From Secundilactobacillus pentosiphilus (GTDB lineage Bacteria > Bacillota > Bacilli > Lactobacillales > Lactobacillaceae), in NCBI RefSeq assembly GCF_002217985.1, contig NZ_BCMI01000026.1, positions 1-32,830 of the forward strand: a stretch of DNA of 32,830 nt, read 5' to 3'. Both the position numbers and the translations under genes were made by a program. Each line of letters starts with the position of its first letter. The first letter of the stretch is position 1. The notes under the pieces are model-generated. The model saw only the letters and a program-made list of their open reading frames with translations. It ran no database searches and was not told the origin of the DNA. Positions 17,296 to 25,219 of this stretch are shown here, one piece after another.

Positions 17296-18051
17296 TTATC
17301 CAAACCGGCCGCTGATATAATCTTCAGTTTGCTTATGTGCCGGGTTCATAAAGATTTTTTTAGTATCATCAACTTCGATTATTTCACCATTCATAAAAAA
17401 GGCAGTTCGGTCAGAAATCCGTGAGGCCTGCTGCAGATTATGGGTCACCGTAATGATGGTATAATCAGTCCTTAATTTTAACAAAGTCGATTCAATTTGA
17501 CTACTGGAAATTGGATCCAGCGCACTCGTCGGCTCATCAAGTAAAATAATCTGCGGTGAAACGGCTAATACTCTCGCAATACAGACCCGCTGCTGCTGGC
17601 CGCCTGACAGTGATAACGCACTTTCATGCAGGTGATCCTTGACCTCGTCCCACACGGCTGCCTGCTTCAAACTGGTTTCCACAACTTGGTCTAGACGTTC
17701 GTGGTCCTTTTCCCCAGCTAGCTTTAGGCCAAAAGCAACATTGTCGTAAATCGAAAAGGGAAACGGGTTAGGCTGCTGAAAAACCATCCCAATTTCTTTT
17801 CGCAAGGTCACTAAATCGGTCTGCGGCGCGTATACATCTTGACCACGGAACTTGATTGTTCCTGTAATCGTGACGTTTGGAATTAAATCATTCATGCGAT
17901 TGAGTGTCCTCAAATACGTGGATTTACTTGATCCTGAGGGTCCAATCAAAGCGGTGATCCCGCCCTCATCAAACGAGAGATCAATCCCTTTGAGAGCTTC
18001 ATTTTGACCATAATAAACGTGTAAATCGTGAGTTTCTAATAGTTTAGTCAT
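17296..18051 (-). CDS. pstB: Phosphate ABC transporter ATPase PstB (second copy, variant Walker A)
   Basis: This 251-residue ATPase should power PstCA. The Q-loop ([10 protein letters not shown]), signature LSGGQQQR, Walker B IILLDEP and switch His (VTHN) are all normal. The Walker A, however, reads GPSGSSKST (residues 37-45): the glycine that normally precedes the catalytic Lys is Ser42, encoded by AGT at 17928-17926 where GGT would give Gly. The paralogue upstream has the regular GPSGSGKST. This may weaken nucleotide binding at one of the two sites or be a tolerated lineage variant. The ATG follows TAGGAGGG. It is 9 nt after the other pstB. Confidence 0.93.
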   Translation of the reverse strand: MTKLLETHDLHVYYGQNEALKGIDLSFDEGGITALIGPSGSSKSTYLRTLNRMNDLIPNVTITGTIKFRGQDVYAPQTDLVTLRKEIGMVFQQPNPFPFSIYDNVAFGLKLAGEKDHERLDQVVETSLKQAAVWDEVKDHLHESALSLSGGQQQRVCIARVLAVSPQIILLDEPTSALDPISSSQIESTLLKLRTDYTIITVTHNLQQASRISDRTAFFMNGEIIEVDDTKKIFMNPAHKQTEDYISGRFG

Positions 18052-18060
18052 GGCACCCTC

Positions 18061-18891
18061 CTAACCAAAGTCTCCGGCAACGTAATTATTAGTCAGCTGA
18101 ACTTTAGGACTAGTAAAGATTTGTGAAGTCTCGTCATATTCCAGCGCTCGTCCCATGTTAAAGAACGCCGTGTAGTCACTGATTCTAGCCGCTTGCTGCA
18201 TGTTATGGGTCACAATTACGATGGTGTAGTCTTCCTTCAGCTGCAGCAGTGTTTCTTCCAGCTTACTGGTAGACACTGGATCCAAGGCACTGGCAGGTTC
18301 GTCCAGCAGTAAAATATCCGGTTTGATGGCAACTGCCCTAGCAATACACAGCCGCTGCTGCTGACCACCTGAAAGCGCCAGAGCACTTTTTTTCAGTTTG
18401 TCCTTAACTTCATCCCAGATCGCCGCCTGTTTTAAACTGGTCTCAACGACTTCGTCCAATTTTCTTTTATCCGTAACACCCCGACGTTTTAACGCAAAAG
18501 TGATATTGTCATAGATCGATTTTGAAAACGGATTGGGGCGTTGAAAAACCATTCCAATGCGTCGCCGCATTTTGTAAACATCGATTTCTGGTCGATTAAT
18601 GTCGACACCCCGGTATAAGATTTCACCCGTAACCCGAGCAATCCCGTCGTTCATTCGGTTCAACGATCTTAAATACGTCGACTTTCCTGATCCAGACGGG
18701 CCAATCAGCGCTGATATCCGGTGTTCTGGAAACTTTAAATCACCTTCATGAATGGCTTCATTATCACCATAATAAACGTGAAGCTGCTTGGTTTCCAACA
18801 CAATTGGCTGTTGGCCTTTTAAACTGGGATCGACAATGTTACGTTCCAGCCACCCGCCATTTGAATACGGGCTTGAAGGACTGATCAGCAT
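18061..18891 (-). CDS. pstB: Phosphate ABC transporter ATPase PstB (first copy)
   Basis: This 276-residue PstB has a regular Walker A (GPSGSGKST, residues 64-72), Q-loop ([10 protein letters not shown]), signature LSGGQQQR, Walker [14 protein letters not shown] and switch His (VTHNMQQ). It carries about 25 extra N-terminal residues relative to its partner, ahead of the conserved [11 protein letters not shown]. The ATG at 18891 has a good GGAGGT site, so the extension appears genuine. Two consecutive pstB genes are usual in many Firmicutes. It lies between pstA (37-nt gap) and the second pstB. Confidence 0.95.
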   Translation of the reverse strand: MLISPSSPYSNGGWLERNIVDPSLKGQQPIVLETKQLHVYYGDNEAIHEGDLKFPEHRISALIGPSGSGKSTYLRSLNRMNDGIARVTGEILYRGVDINRPEIDVYKMRRRIGMVFQRPNPFSKSIYDNITFALKRRGVTDKRKLDEVVETSLKQAAIWDEVKDKLKKSALALSGGQQQRLCIARAVAIKPDILLLDEPASALDPVSTSKLEETLLQLKEDYTIVIVTHNMQQAARISDYTAFFNMGRALEYDETSQIFTSPKVQLTNNYVAGDFG

Positions 18892-18928
18892 TTGTTCTTA
18901 CCTCCTACCATGACTTTCATCCGACTCT

Positions 18929-19813
18929 CTAACCCGCTGTGAACCGTTTAAATAACCGGTGGCCAACAAACCGTGCTAATAAATTAAAGCCCAGAACCGA
19001 AATCACCAGCACCGCTGAAGAACCGGAAGAAATTGCTTTAGCATCCGGCATAATTCCCTCTGAGTTGATCTTCCAAATGTGAACGGCTAACGTTTCGGCA
19101 GGCCGCATTGGATTTAAGGGACTCGAGATATTAAACGGATTCCAGTCGGTAAAATTCAGGGCTGGTGCACTTTGACCAGCAGTGTAAATCAGTGCGGCTG
19201 CTTCACCGAAAACGCGCCCAGCACTTAAAATAACACCCGTTAAAATCGTTGGCAGTGCTGCCGGCACAATGATGTGAAGAACCGTTTCCCATTTTGAAAG
19301 ACCCAAAGCCAGGCCGCCTTCACGCTGTTCATTAGGCACCGCAGCTAAAGCCTCTTCAATACTGCGAGTCAATAACGGTAAGTTAAAGAACGTCAACGCA
19401 AAAGCACCGGACAAAATTGAAAAGCCAAAACCAAACTGTACCACAAAGATCAGGAAACCAAACAGCCCCACAACGACTGATGGCAGTGAACTCAAAATTT
19501 CAATGGACGTTCGAACCAGTGACGTTACCCAATTTTGTTTGGCGTACTCGTTTAAATAGATCCCGGCACCCAACGCAATGGGAAAGGAGATCAACATCGT
19601 GAGTATCAGCAGATAAAACGAGTTAAATAACTGAATACCAATTCCGCCGCCACTAGTGAACGCCTTCGCTGGTGAAGTCAGAAAATGCCAACTGATTGCT
19701 GGCAGTCCACCAATAATAATGTACCCCAACAGTGCTGCCAAGATCACCACAATGGTACTGGCAATCACGTAAAGCATCGCAATGGCAATTTGATTACTTA
19801 CTTTTGGATTCAT
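18929..19813 (-). CDS. pstA: Phosphate ABC transporter permease PstA
   Basis: PstA is one of two membrane-spanning subunits of the high-affinity phosphate importer. The 294-residue protein has about six hydrophobic segments. Its permease coupling region EQREGGLALGLSKWETVLHI (near residues 161-180) is followed by PAALPTILTGVILSAGRVFGE. The ATG overlaps the pstC stop in ATGA, so translation is probably coupled, and AAGGAG lies upstream within pstC. It is followed by the two pstB genes. Confidence 0.95.
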   Translation of the reverse strand: MNPKVSNQIAIAMLYVIASTIVVILAALLGYIIIGGLPAISWHFLTSPAKAFTSGGGIGIQLFNSFYLLILTMLISFPIALGAGIYLNEYAKQNWVTSLVRTSIEILSSLPSVVVGLFGFLIFVVQFGFGFSILSGAFALTFFNLPLLTRSIEEALAAVPNEQREGGLALGLSKWETVLHIIVPAALPTILTGVILSAGRVFGEAAALIYTAGQSAPALNFTDWNPFNISSPLNPMRPAETLAVHIWKINSEGIMPDAKAISSGSSAVLVISVLGFNLLARFVGHRLFKRFTAG

Positions 19814-20736
19814 TTCGACATTGCTCCTTTCCGGCCAATCATGCGAACCACTAGGTTAAAGATCAACGACATGATCAGCAGAACCAGCGCCAGTGACCAT
19901 AACGCGTTGTTTTGTAACGAGCCCATGACCGTGTTGCCAATCCCCGTCGTCAACACCGACGTCAGGGTTGACGCTGGCGACACTAAGTTTGTCGGCAGTA
20001 ACGCAGCATTCCCAATCACCATTTGAACGGCTAGCGCTTCACCAAAAGCCCGTGCCATTCCAAAAACAATGGCGGTTAAGATTCCGGGAGTGGCAGACCG
20101 TAAAACCACTTTATAGATGGTTTGCCACTGGGTGGCGCCCAAAGCCAAGGCGGCTTCCCGGTAATATCTCGGAACTGATCTTAAGGCGTCCACACTCATT
20201 GAGGTGACCGTTGGCAGAATCATGACGAAGAGAACAAAGGTCCCCGCCAAAATACCGAACCCACTACCTCCGAAAACACTACGAACAGCTGGTACAATAA
20301 CGGTTAAGCCAATAAACCCATAAACAACTGATGGAATTCCCACCAGCAGTTCAATCACCGGCTGTAAAAGTTTGGCCCCACGATGCGGCGAAATCTCATT
20401 CATAAAAATGGCCGTTCCAATCGCAAACGGTGTGGCTAAGAGTGCCGATAAAATAGTGACCACAAAGGAACCGCTGATCATGGGCAAAGCGCCAACCTCT
20501 GGCTGCCCCTTTGAATCCGTCACGTTGGGATTCCAATTCTTACCGGTTAAAAAATCCACGATGTTAACGTGATTAGTGACAAAGGTGGAAAGCCCCTTGG
20601 AAGCCACAAAAATGATAATTGCAAAAACGGTTACCGTGATGAGCATTAACGCTAAAAAGCTGATGGTTTTTCCAAATCGCTCCATCTTAGCAGCCTTCGA
20701 GCGCTTAAGAAGCTGTTCTTGTAATTTTTTATTCAT
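19810..20736 (-). CDS. pstC: Phosphate ABC transporter permease PstC
   Basis: PstC partners PstA in the importer channel. The 308-residue product has about six hydrophobic helices and the coupling motif YYREAALALGATQWQTIYKV (near residues 191-210), then ATPGILTAIVFGMARAFGEA. The reading frame is open for 15 further codons upstream. The ATG at 20736 is preferred because it follows a GGGGGCAGG site and begins MNKKLQEQ; it overlaps the pstS stop by 8 nt. The 3' end overlaps pstA by 4 nt. Confidence 0.95.
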   Translation of the reverse strand: MNKKLQEQLLKRSKAAKMERFGKTISFLALMLITVTVFAIIIFVASKGLSTFVTNHVNIVDFLTGKNWNPNVTDSKGQPEVGALPMISGSFVVTILSALLATPFAIGTAIFMNEISPHRGAKLLQPVIELLVGIPSVVYGFIGLTVIVPAVRSVFGGSGFGILAGTFVLFVMILPTVTSMSVDALRSVPRYYREAALALGATQWQTIYKVVLRSATPGILTAIVFGMARAFGEALAVQMVIGNAALLPTNLVSPASTLTSVLTTGIGNTVMGSLQNNALWSLALVLLIMSLIFNLVVRMIGRKGAMSK

Positions 20737-21616
20737 GACCTGCCCCCGCTTGACGTACACTGCCCTGACCATCCCGAACAACCTGCATATCTGACATGCT
20801 GATATAGCCTAATCGCCGAACCAGGGAATTTTGAATTTTTTTAGATTGAATATACTTAATAAATTTCTGTGCCAGCGGCTGCGGCTGATTACTCGTATAC
20901 ATATGTTCATATGACCAGATTAACCACCGGTTATGCTCAACATTTTGATTTGTTGGCTGAACGCCGTTTAAGCTAACAGCCTGGACTGATTTATTAACGT
21001 ATGAAAAGCCAACGTAACTAATCGCGCCAGGCGTCGTTGCAACAATTTGGCGAACCATTCCGGAAGAATCCTGCTCTTGAGCGGCGATACTGCGATGATT
21101 TTGAAGGCCGAACCGTTCAAAAGTGGTACGGGTACCGCTACCTTGAGCCCGGTTTAGGATCACCACTTTTTGGTTCTTACCACCCACTTGTGACCAATTA
21201 CGAATTTTCCCAGTAAATACATTAATTAGCTGAGCAGTCGTTAAGTGATCGATTCCCGTTGAATGATTGACAATGGGCGTGATGCCAACAACTGCAACCC
21301 GGTGATCCTGAAGCCGGTCAGCTTTGATCCCCCTTTGCTCCTCCGCAAAAACATCCGAGTTGCCAATATCCACCGCGCCTTCTTGAACTTGACTCAAACC
21401 GGTTCCTGAACCGCCACCCTGAACGTTAATAAAAGTCCCTAGGTGATGAGTGGCATAGTCCTCACCAGCAGCTTCCACCAGTGGCTGTAAAGCTGTTGAA
21501 CCCACAGCGGTAATGGTCATATTTGCTTTATTGATTTGTCTGGTTTGATACGCCCAGCCGCCCAGCACTATAAGGCCAACTAGCAGCAGGCCCTGAATCC
21601 ACCACTTTTTTCGCAT
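20729..21616 (-). CDS. pstS: Phosphate-binding protein PstS (no lipobox cysteine)
   Basis: PstS captures phosphate outside the membrane for PstCAB. The 295-residue product has phosphate-site motifs TAVGSTALQP (near residue 35), GGGSGTGLSQ (near 68) and RAQGSGTRTTFE (near 155). The N terminus (MRKKWWIQGLLLVGLIVLGG, then WAYQTRQ) is a single hydrophobic helix with no cysteine, and the whole protein has none, so it is not a classical lipoprotein. It probably stays anchored by the uncleaved helix. The ATG at 21616 follows GGGAGG. It is the first gene of the pst operon, behind PhoP-type repeats. Confidence 0.94.
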   Translation of the reverse strand: MRKKWWIQGLLLVGLIVLGGWAYQTRQINKANMTITAVGSTALQPLVEAAGEDYATHHLGTFINVQGGGSGTGLSQVQEGAVDIGNSDVFAEEQRGIKADRLQDHRVAVVGITPIVNHSTGIDHLTTAQLINVFTGKIRNWSQVGGKNQKVVILNRAQGSGTRTTFERFGLQNHRSIAAQEQDSSGMVRQIVATTPGAISYVGFSYVNKSVQAVSLNGVQPTNQNVEHNRWLIWSYEHMYTSNQPQPLAQKFIKYIQSKKIQNSLVRRLGYISMSDMQVVRDGQGSVRQAGAGHE

Positions 21617-21647
21617 GTTCAAGCCTCCCATTTCATCTTTCAAAAAC

Positions 21648-21702
21648 AGTATACGGATACAATGTAAATGTAATATGCATTTCTTTGTAAAGGTTATGTA
21701 AA
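21648..21702 (-). promoter_or_regulatory. Pho-box promoter of pstSCABB-phoU
   Basis: The minus strand carries TTTACA at 21702-21697 and 21691-21686 (11-nt period), a degenerate copy between, and TTTACA again at 21668-21663 beside TTACAT. These match the PhoP direct repeats (TTHAYA, 11-bp spacing) of Firmicutes. A -10 TATACT lies at 21653-21648, and the -35 position is poor (ATATTA), as expected for a PhoP-activated promoter. Confidence 0.75.
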
Positions 21703-21740
21703 TTTTTGTACTTTGTCACTATACCAATTTTATGATTGAA

Positions 21741-21782
21741 CAAAAAAATTCCAGGTATTCAGTCAGCTGAGTACCTGGAATT
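21741..21782 (-). terminator. Intrinsic terminator after phoR
   Basis: AATTCCAGGTA (21747-21757) pairs with TACCTGGAATT (21772-21782), with further inner pairs around loop TCAG. On the minus strand a run of seven T follows. It separates phoPR from the pst promoter. Confidence 0.9.
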
Positions 21783-21797
21783 AAATTAAATGAGGAC

Positions 21798-23183
21798 CTA
21801 TTGGTGCTGCTTAATTGGGAAAGTGACCGAAAAAGTACTCCCGACCCCCCGTTGGCTGTCAACTGAAATTTGGCCTTGCAAAGACTGAACCAATTCCATA
21901 ACAATGGCCAGCCCAAGTCCGGTACCATTCACAACCTGCTTAGTACGGGAGGTATCCACTCGGTAAAAACGCTCAAAGATTCTAGCCTGTTCATTTTGAG
22001 CGATACCAATCCCCGTGTCTGTCACCTTAAGTTTCCACTCTTGCTCAGTAGCTTCATAATCAACCGTTACCGAACCATTATCACGATTATATTTAATCGC
22101 ATTGGAAACTAAGTTTTTGATAATTTCAACTACCTTCCGCTCATCGGTGTGCTGTACTTCTCCCACTGGAATTTGATTGACCAAAACAATGTGTTTCACT
22201 GACGCCATTTGCTGTAACGTGCTTAGCTGCTCATCTACCAGCTCAGAAATGTCGATATCACTCATTTTCTGGTGGGATATGGATTGCGATTCAATCCGTG
22301 AGATTGAAAGTACATCTTGGATGAGCTCAGTCAGGCGTTTACTTTCTTTTTGAATAATGTCCAAAAATTGATTTAACGCTTCCGGATCGTTTTTGGCACC
22401 AGCCTGCAGTGTTTCGGCAAAACCGGAAATCGCAGTCACCGGTGTCTTTAACTCGTGAGACGCATTAGACAAAAAGTCCATCTGCATTTTTTCCACTGCA
22501 TAAATCTCCGTGACGTCATACAGCAGGACCAAAATTTGAAAGAAATCTTCCGACGTTGACGTATAAATAACGGAAACCTCTACCCGCTTTTCGGTTGGCA
22601 TTCCAGGCAGTGTGATCACCTTACGTGCGGACTTTTTCTCACTAAAAACCTGACCGATTAAAGAAACCAGTTCAAACTGATGAATATCCTGTGTGTAGGG
22701 ATGCCGCCTTTGTTTAATCTCTGTTTGTAAGAATTCAGCCATGGCTGCATTTGCCATTTCTACTTTGCGGTAGCGGTCGATCACCATGACCCCAATGGGT
22801 AAATAAGACAGCAGCAGCCTTAATTCTTCACCCTGCTGTGCTTTAGAACGTAAGCCTTTTTGCTGATGAGTCTGCAGACGATTAATGGCCATCGCCAATT
22901 CATAATAATCATTGTCTTTGCGCAACAGCACATGTGCCGGTTCTTCATCCTTGAGCATCGCCTCAACTTTGTGCGTCATCGCTGTCACCGGCTGCTGCCG
23001 ATGCCGAAAAGCCCAATTGTAGAGTCCGACTTCAATGGCAGAAATTGCGAGGTTTAATGTCATTAACCGGAAAATAGCGTGAGCGGCCATTTCCTGATTG
23101 ATGAATAACCGGGCAACCAAAATAAAAACGATCATATTGACAACTAACGTCACTAAATACTCTAAACTAATTCGTTTAACCAT
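21798..23183 (-). CDS. phoR: Phosphate sensor histidine kinase PhoR
   Basis: PhoR is a membrane histidine kinase that phosphorylates PhoP under phosphate limitation. The 461-residue product has two N-terminal transmembrane helices (about 8-28 and 37-58) with only a short extracytoplasmic loop. A PAS-like region follows (LLSYLPIGVMVIDRYRKVEM near 124-143). The HisKA box FLSNASHELKTPVT has His243. The HATPase blocks NLVSNAIKYN, DTGIGIA and GTGLGLAIV come next. The small loop suggests signal input through Pst/PhoU or the PAS domain rather than direct phosphate sensing. The ATG at 23183 overlaps the phoP stop by 8 nt. Confidence 0.94.
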   Translation of the reverse strand: MVKRISLEYLVTLVVNMIVFILVARLFINQEMAAHAIFRLMTLNLAISAIEVGLYNWAFRHRQQPVTAMTHKVEAMLKDEEPAHVLLRKDNDYYELAMAINRLQTHQQKGLRSKAQQGEELRLLLSYLPIGVMVIDRYRKVEMANAAMAEFLQTEIKQRRHPYTQDIHQFELVSLIGQVFSEKKSARKVITLPGMPTEKRVEVSVIYTSTSEDFFQILVLLYDVTEIYAVEKMQMDFLSNASHELKTPVTAISGFAETLQAGAKNDPEALNQFLDIIQKESKRLTELIQDVLSISRIESQSISHQKMSDIDISELVDEQLSTLQQMASVKHIVLVNQIPVGEVQHTDERKVVEIIKNLVSNAIKYNRDNGSVTVDYEATEQEWKLKVTDTGIGIAQNEQARIFERFYRVDTSRTKQVVNGTGLGLAIVMELVQSLQGQISVDSQRGVGSTFSVTFPIKQHQ

Positions 23184-23886
23184 GTTGCGGTGCCTCAAAG
23201 CGGTAGCCAAACCCGCGAACGGTCTTTAAATAAACGGGGTGCTTAGGATCCGCCTCGATTTTATCCCGTAAATGTGAGATATGAATATCCACCATCCGTG
23301 TTTGCCCCGCGTAATCAAACCCCCAAACACCTTCTAGCATCTGGTCACGTTTTAAAACTTGGTTAGGTCGTTTTACCAGGTAAACCAGCAGTTCAAATTC
23401 CTTAGGCGTCAGCTTAACTTTGCGTCCGTCAACCGTCACTGTTACCGTGGCTTGATCGATTAAAATATTGCCCACCCGTAATTGCTGACTATCATCAAAG
23501 TCAGTTGTTTTATCAGAATTGACCTGTGTTCGCCGCAAAACGGCTTTCAACCGTGCTAATACTTCTCTTGGACTAAACGGTTTGGTAATATAATCATCCG
23601 CCCCAAGTTCCAGTCCAAATACCTTATCAAATTCATCCGTCTTTGCCGTAATCATTAAAATCGGGGTATCAACTTTTTCCTGACGCAGTTTCTTAGTCAC
23701 TTCAACACCATCCAGACCGGGTAGCATCAGGTCTAATAAAATCGCGTCATAGTGTTTGGCACCTGCCAATTGAACCGCATCTGGTCCGTTAACTGCCGCA
23801 TCCACCTCGTAATTAGCCTTTTCCAAATTGTATGTCAACAGCGTAACAATTGCTGGCTCATCATCAACAACTAAGACTTTTTGCAT
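23176..23886 (-). CDS. phoP: Phosphate response regulator PhoP
   Basis: PhoP is an OmpR-family response regulator of 236 residues. The receiver domain (about 1-120) has the acidic pair Asp8/Asp9, phosphoacceptor Asp52 (ILLDLMLPG) and the conserved Lys in MITAKTD. The C-terminal winged helix (about 135-232) has LTPKEFELLVYL and RTVRGFGYRFE. The start at 23886 follows TAGGAGG. It lies 9 nt after a PDZ membrane-protein gene, so the three genes probably share a transcript. The neighbouring pst operon with Pho-type repeats is the expected target. Confidence 0.95.
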   Translation of the reverse strand: MQKVLVVDDEPAIVTLLTYNLEKANYEVDAAVNGPDAVQLAGAKHYDAILLDLMLPGLDGVEVTKKLRQEKVDTPILMITAKTDEFDKVFGLELGADDYITKPFSPREVLARLKAVLRRTQVNSDKTTDFDDSQQLRVGNILIDQATVTVTVDGRKVKLTPKEFELLVYLVKRPNQVLKRDQMLEGVWGFDYAGQTRMVDIHISHLRDKIEADPKHPVYLKTVRGFGYRFEAPQHG

Positions 23887-23895
23887 AAGGTCCTC

Positions 23896-25071
23896 CTAAT
23901 CTTTAAACATGACAATACCAATTTCATGCGGTGCACCGTCAAAGATTGCTGTTTCCGTTACTTTTAAATCACCCTCTGGTGTCTGAATTTTAAGATGACA
24001 ATAGGTTGGATCTAACAATAAAGCTTCGTAAAAATTGGTTTCCGAGCTCACCGCCTGCCCATTGCAGTTGGTAATGATATCGCCAACTTGGACATCCATT
24101 TTAGCCGCTGGCGTTTCGGGCTTGATGCCTAGTACCCGAACACCATGATCGACTTTTGAAAACCAAAACGACTGCCGGCGGTCGTGCCAGCGGGTGTTGA
24201 TTAAACAGCCCACGTAGCACACATAAGCTAAGCCTAAAACGATTAAGACTGCTGACTTAGCAAAGAATGACAGGATCCCGCCAACGAGTACCAGGATACC
24301 CAGAATTCGGAAACCTTTGGCCAATCGTTGAAAGGCAGCTTTAGGATTTTGCTTAAAAATCGTTAAGTTTAGGCCAAATAACAGCGGTAGGAACAACGGT
24401 GTCACGCTTGTCCCCCCGATTGATAGGACTGGCCAAAATGCAAAATGGGTGCTGATCAGGTTTCCAGGAACCAACACTAGCGCTGGCACTACCAAGAGTT
24501 CATTAAATGGATAACCGGCAATCAGTTTACCCCTTTTTTGGGCGAAAATTTTGGGAGAAGCAAAACGACCACCAACTCTTTTCAGCCAAACACCGAGCAT
24601 GAATAAAACAATTGCCAGTAAGATCACTAAGTTAGCAGTCGAAACCGTTCTACCGGAAAAATTCAACGGCTGCATAGATCCCATTATCTGCTGGCTCAAA
24701 TGACTATGCTTGAACCAGTCATACAGTACCACGGATCCAACAAAAATGGTGATTGGAAGTCGCGAACCTAGTCCAATCAAGATCATAATCAGTGCTAACA
24801 AGGTGTAACAGACCCACCAAGTAATGGGCACGGTCATTCCCACGACAAATGAAATAATCGACACAATTAAGCCAAAAGCAAGACTCATGAGCACAAAGTG
24901 GCGAACTTCATATTTATCAGCGTAAACTGCACTGCCAAAGTTCTGCCGTTCCCGTTGAATACGTCGATCCGCGGTCCACCATTCCCGAATCAAGCCGAAC
25001 CACCAAACTGGTTGGGCCACCAAACTTAAAATTAATAATCCAATTGTCATTATCCACACCCGCATTTCCAT
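23896..25071 (-). CDS. Polytopic membrane protein with C-terminal PDZ domain (MinJ-like)
   Basis: The 391-residue product has about eight hydrophobic segments in residues 5-285. A cytosolic or peripheral PDZ domain follows (about 300-391: VRVLGIKPETPAAKMDVQVG, then DIITNCNGQAVSS). No protease catalytic motif is seen. This layout resembles Bacillus MinJ, a division-site topology protein also encoded in the secA-prfB neighbourhood; homology is inferred from architecture and context. Candidate starts are 25071, 25065 and 25050, none with a strong Shine-Dalgarno; the longest is listed. It lies 9 nt upstream of phoP and probably leads that operon. Confidence 0.7.
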   Translation of the reverse strand: MEMRVWIMTIGLLILSLVAQPVWWFGLIREWWTADRRIQRERQNFGSAVYADKYEVRHFVLMSLAFGLIVSIISFVVGMTVPITWWVCYTLLALIMILIGLGSRLPITIFVGSVVLYDWFKHSHLSQQIMGSMQPLNFSGRTVSTANLVILLAIVLFMLGVWLKRVGGRFASPKIFAQKRGKLIAGYPFNELLVVPALVLVPGNLISTHFAFWPVLSIGGTSVTPLFLPLLFGLNLTIFKQNPKAAFQRLAKGFRILGILVLVGGILSFFAKSAVLIVLGLAYVCYVGCLINTRWHDRRQSFWFSKVDHGVRVLGIKPETPAAKMDVQVGDIITNCNGQAVSSETNFYEALLLDPTYCHLKIQTPEGDLKVTETAIFDGAPHEIGIVMFKD

Positions 25072-25088
25072 TATCTGCTTCTAAAAGC

Positions 25089-25097
25089 AGTATAGCA
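25089..25097 (-). promoter_or_regulatory. Candidate extended -10 promoter for PDZ-phoP-phoR
   Basis: The minus strand reads TGCTATACT, an extended -10 (TGn plus TATACT), about 20 nt upstream of the longest PDZ start. It is followed by a small hairpin (25075-25090). A second TATACT lies about 30 nt further upstream. No good -35 was found for either. Confidence 0.4.
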
Positions 25098-25170
25098 TAA
25101 ACCTTTTACGGCCGCTTTTCAGTATACAATAGCACAAATGATATAGGCCGTTAACTAATTTCATAGAAAT

Positions 25171-25213
25171 AAAAAACGTCTAACGTTTCTCAATGAGATG
25201 ATGTCAGACGTTT
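25171..25213 (-). terminator. Intrinsic terminator after prfB
   Basis: AAACGTCTAAC (25174-25184) pairs with GTCAGACGTTT (25203-25213) with one wobble. On the minus strand the hairpin runs into TTTTTTATTT. It lies just after the prfB stop at 25220. Confidence 0.8.
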
Positions 25214-25219
25214 CCATCA

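Noticed and set aside
17296-18891. Two adjacent pstB genes as a recent tandem duplication
   Set aside because: The proteins differ throughout and two PstB paralogues are common in Firmicutes pst operons, so an old duplication is more likely.
19685-20026. 113-codon plus-strand frame opposite pstA/pstC
   Set aside because: It is antisense to two permease genes, with no initiation site or protein pattern to support it.
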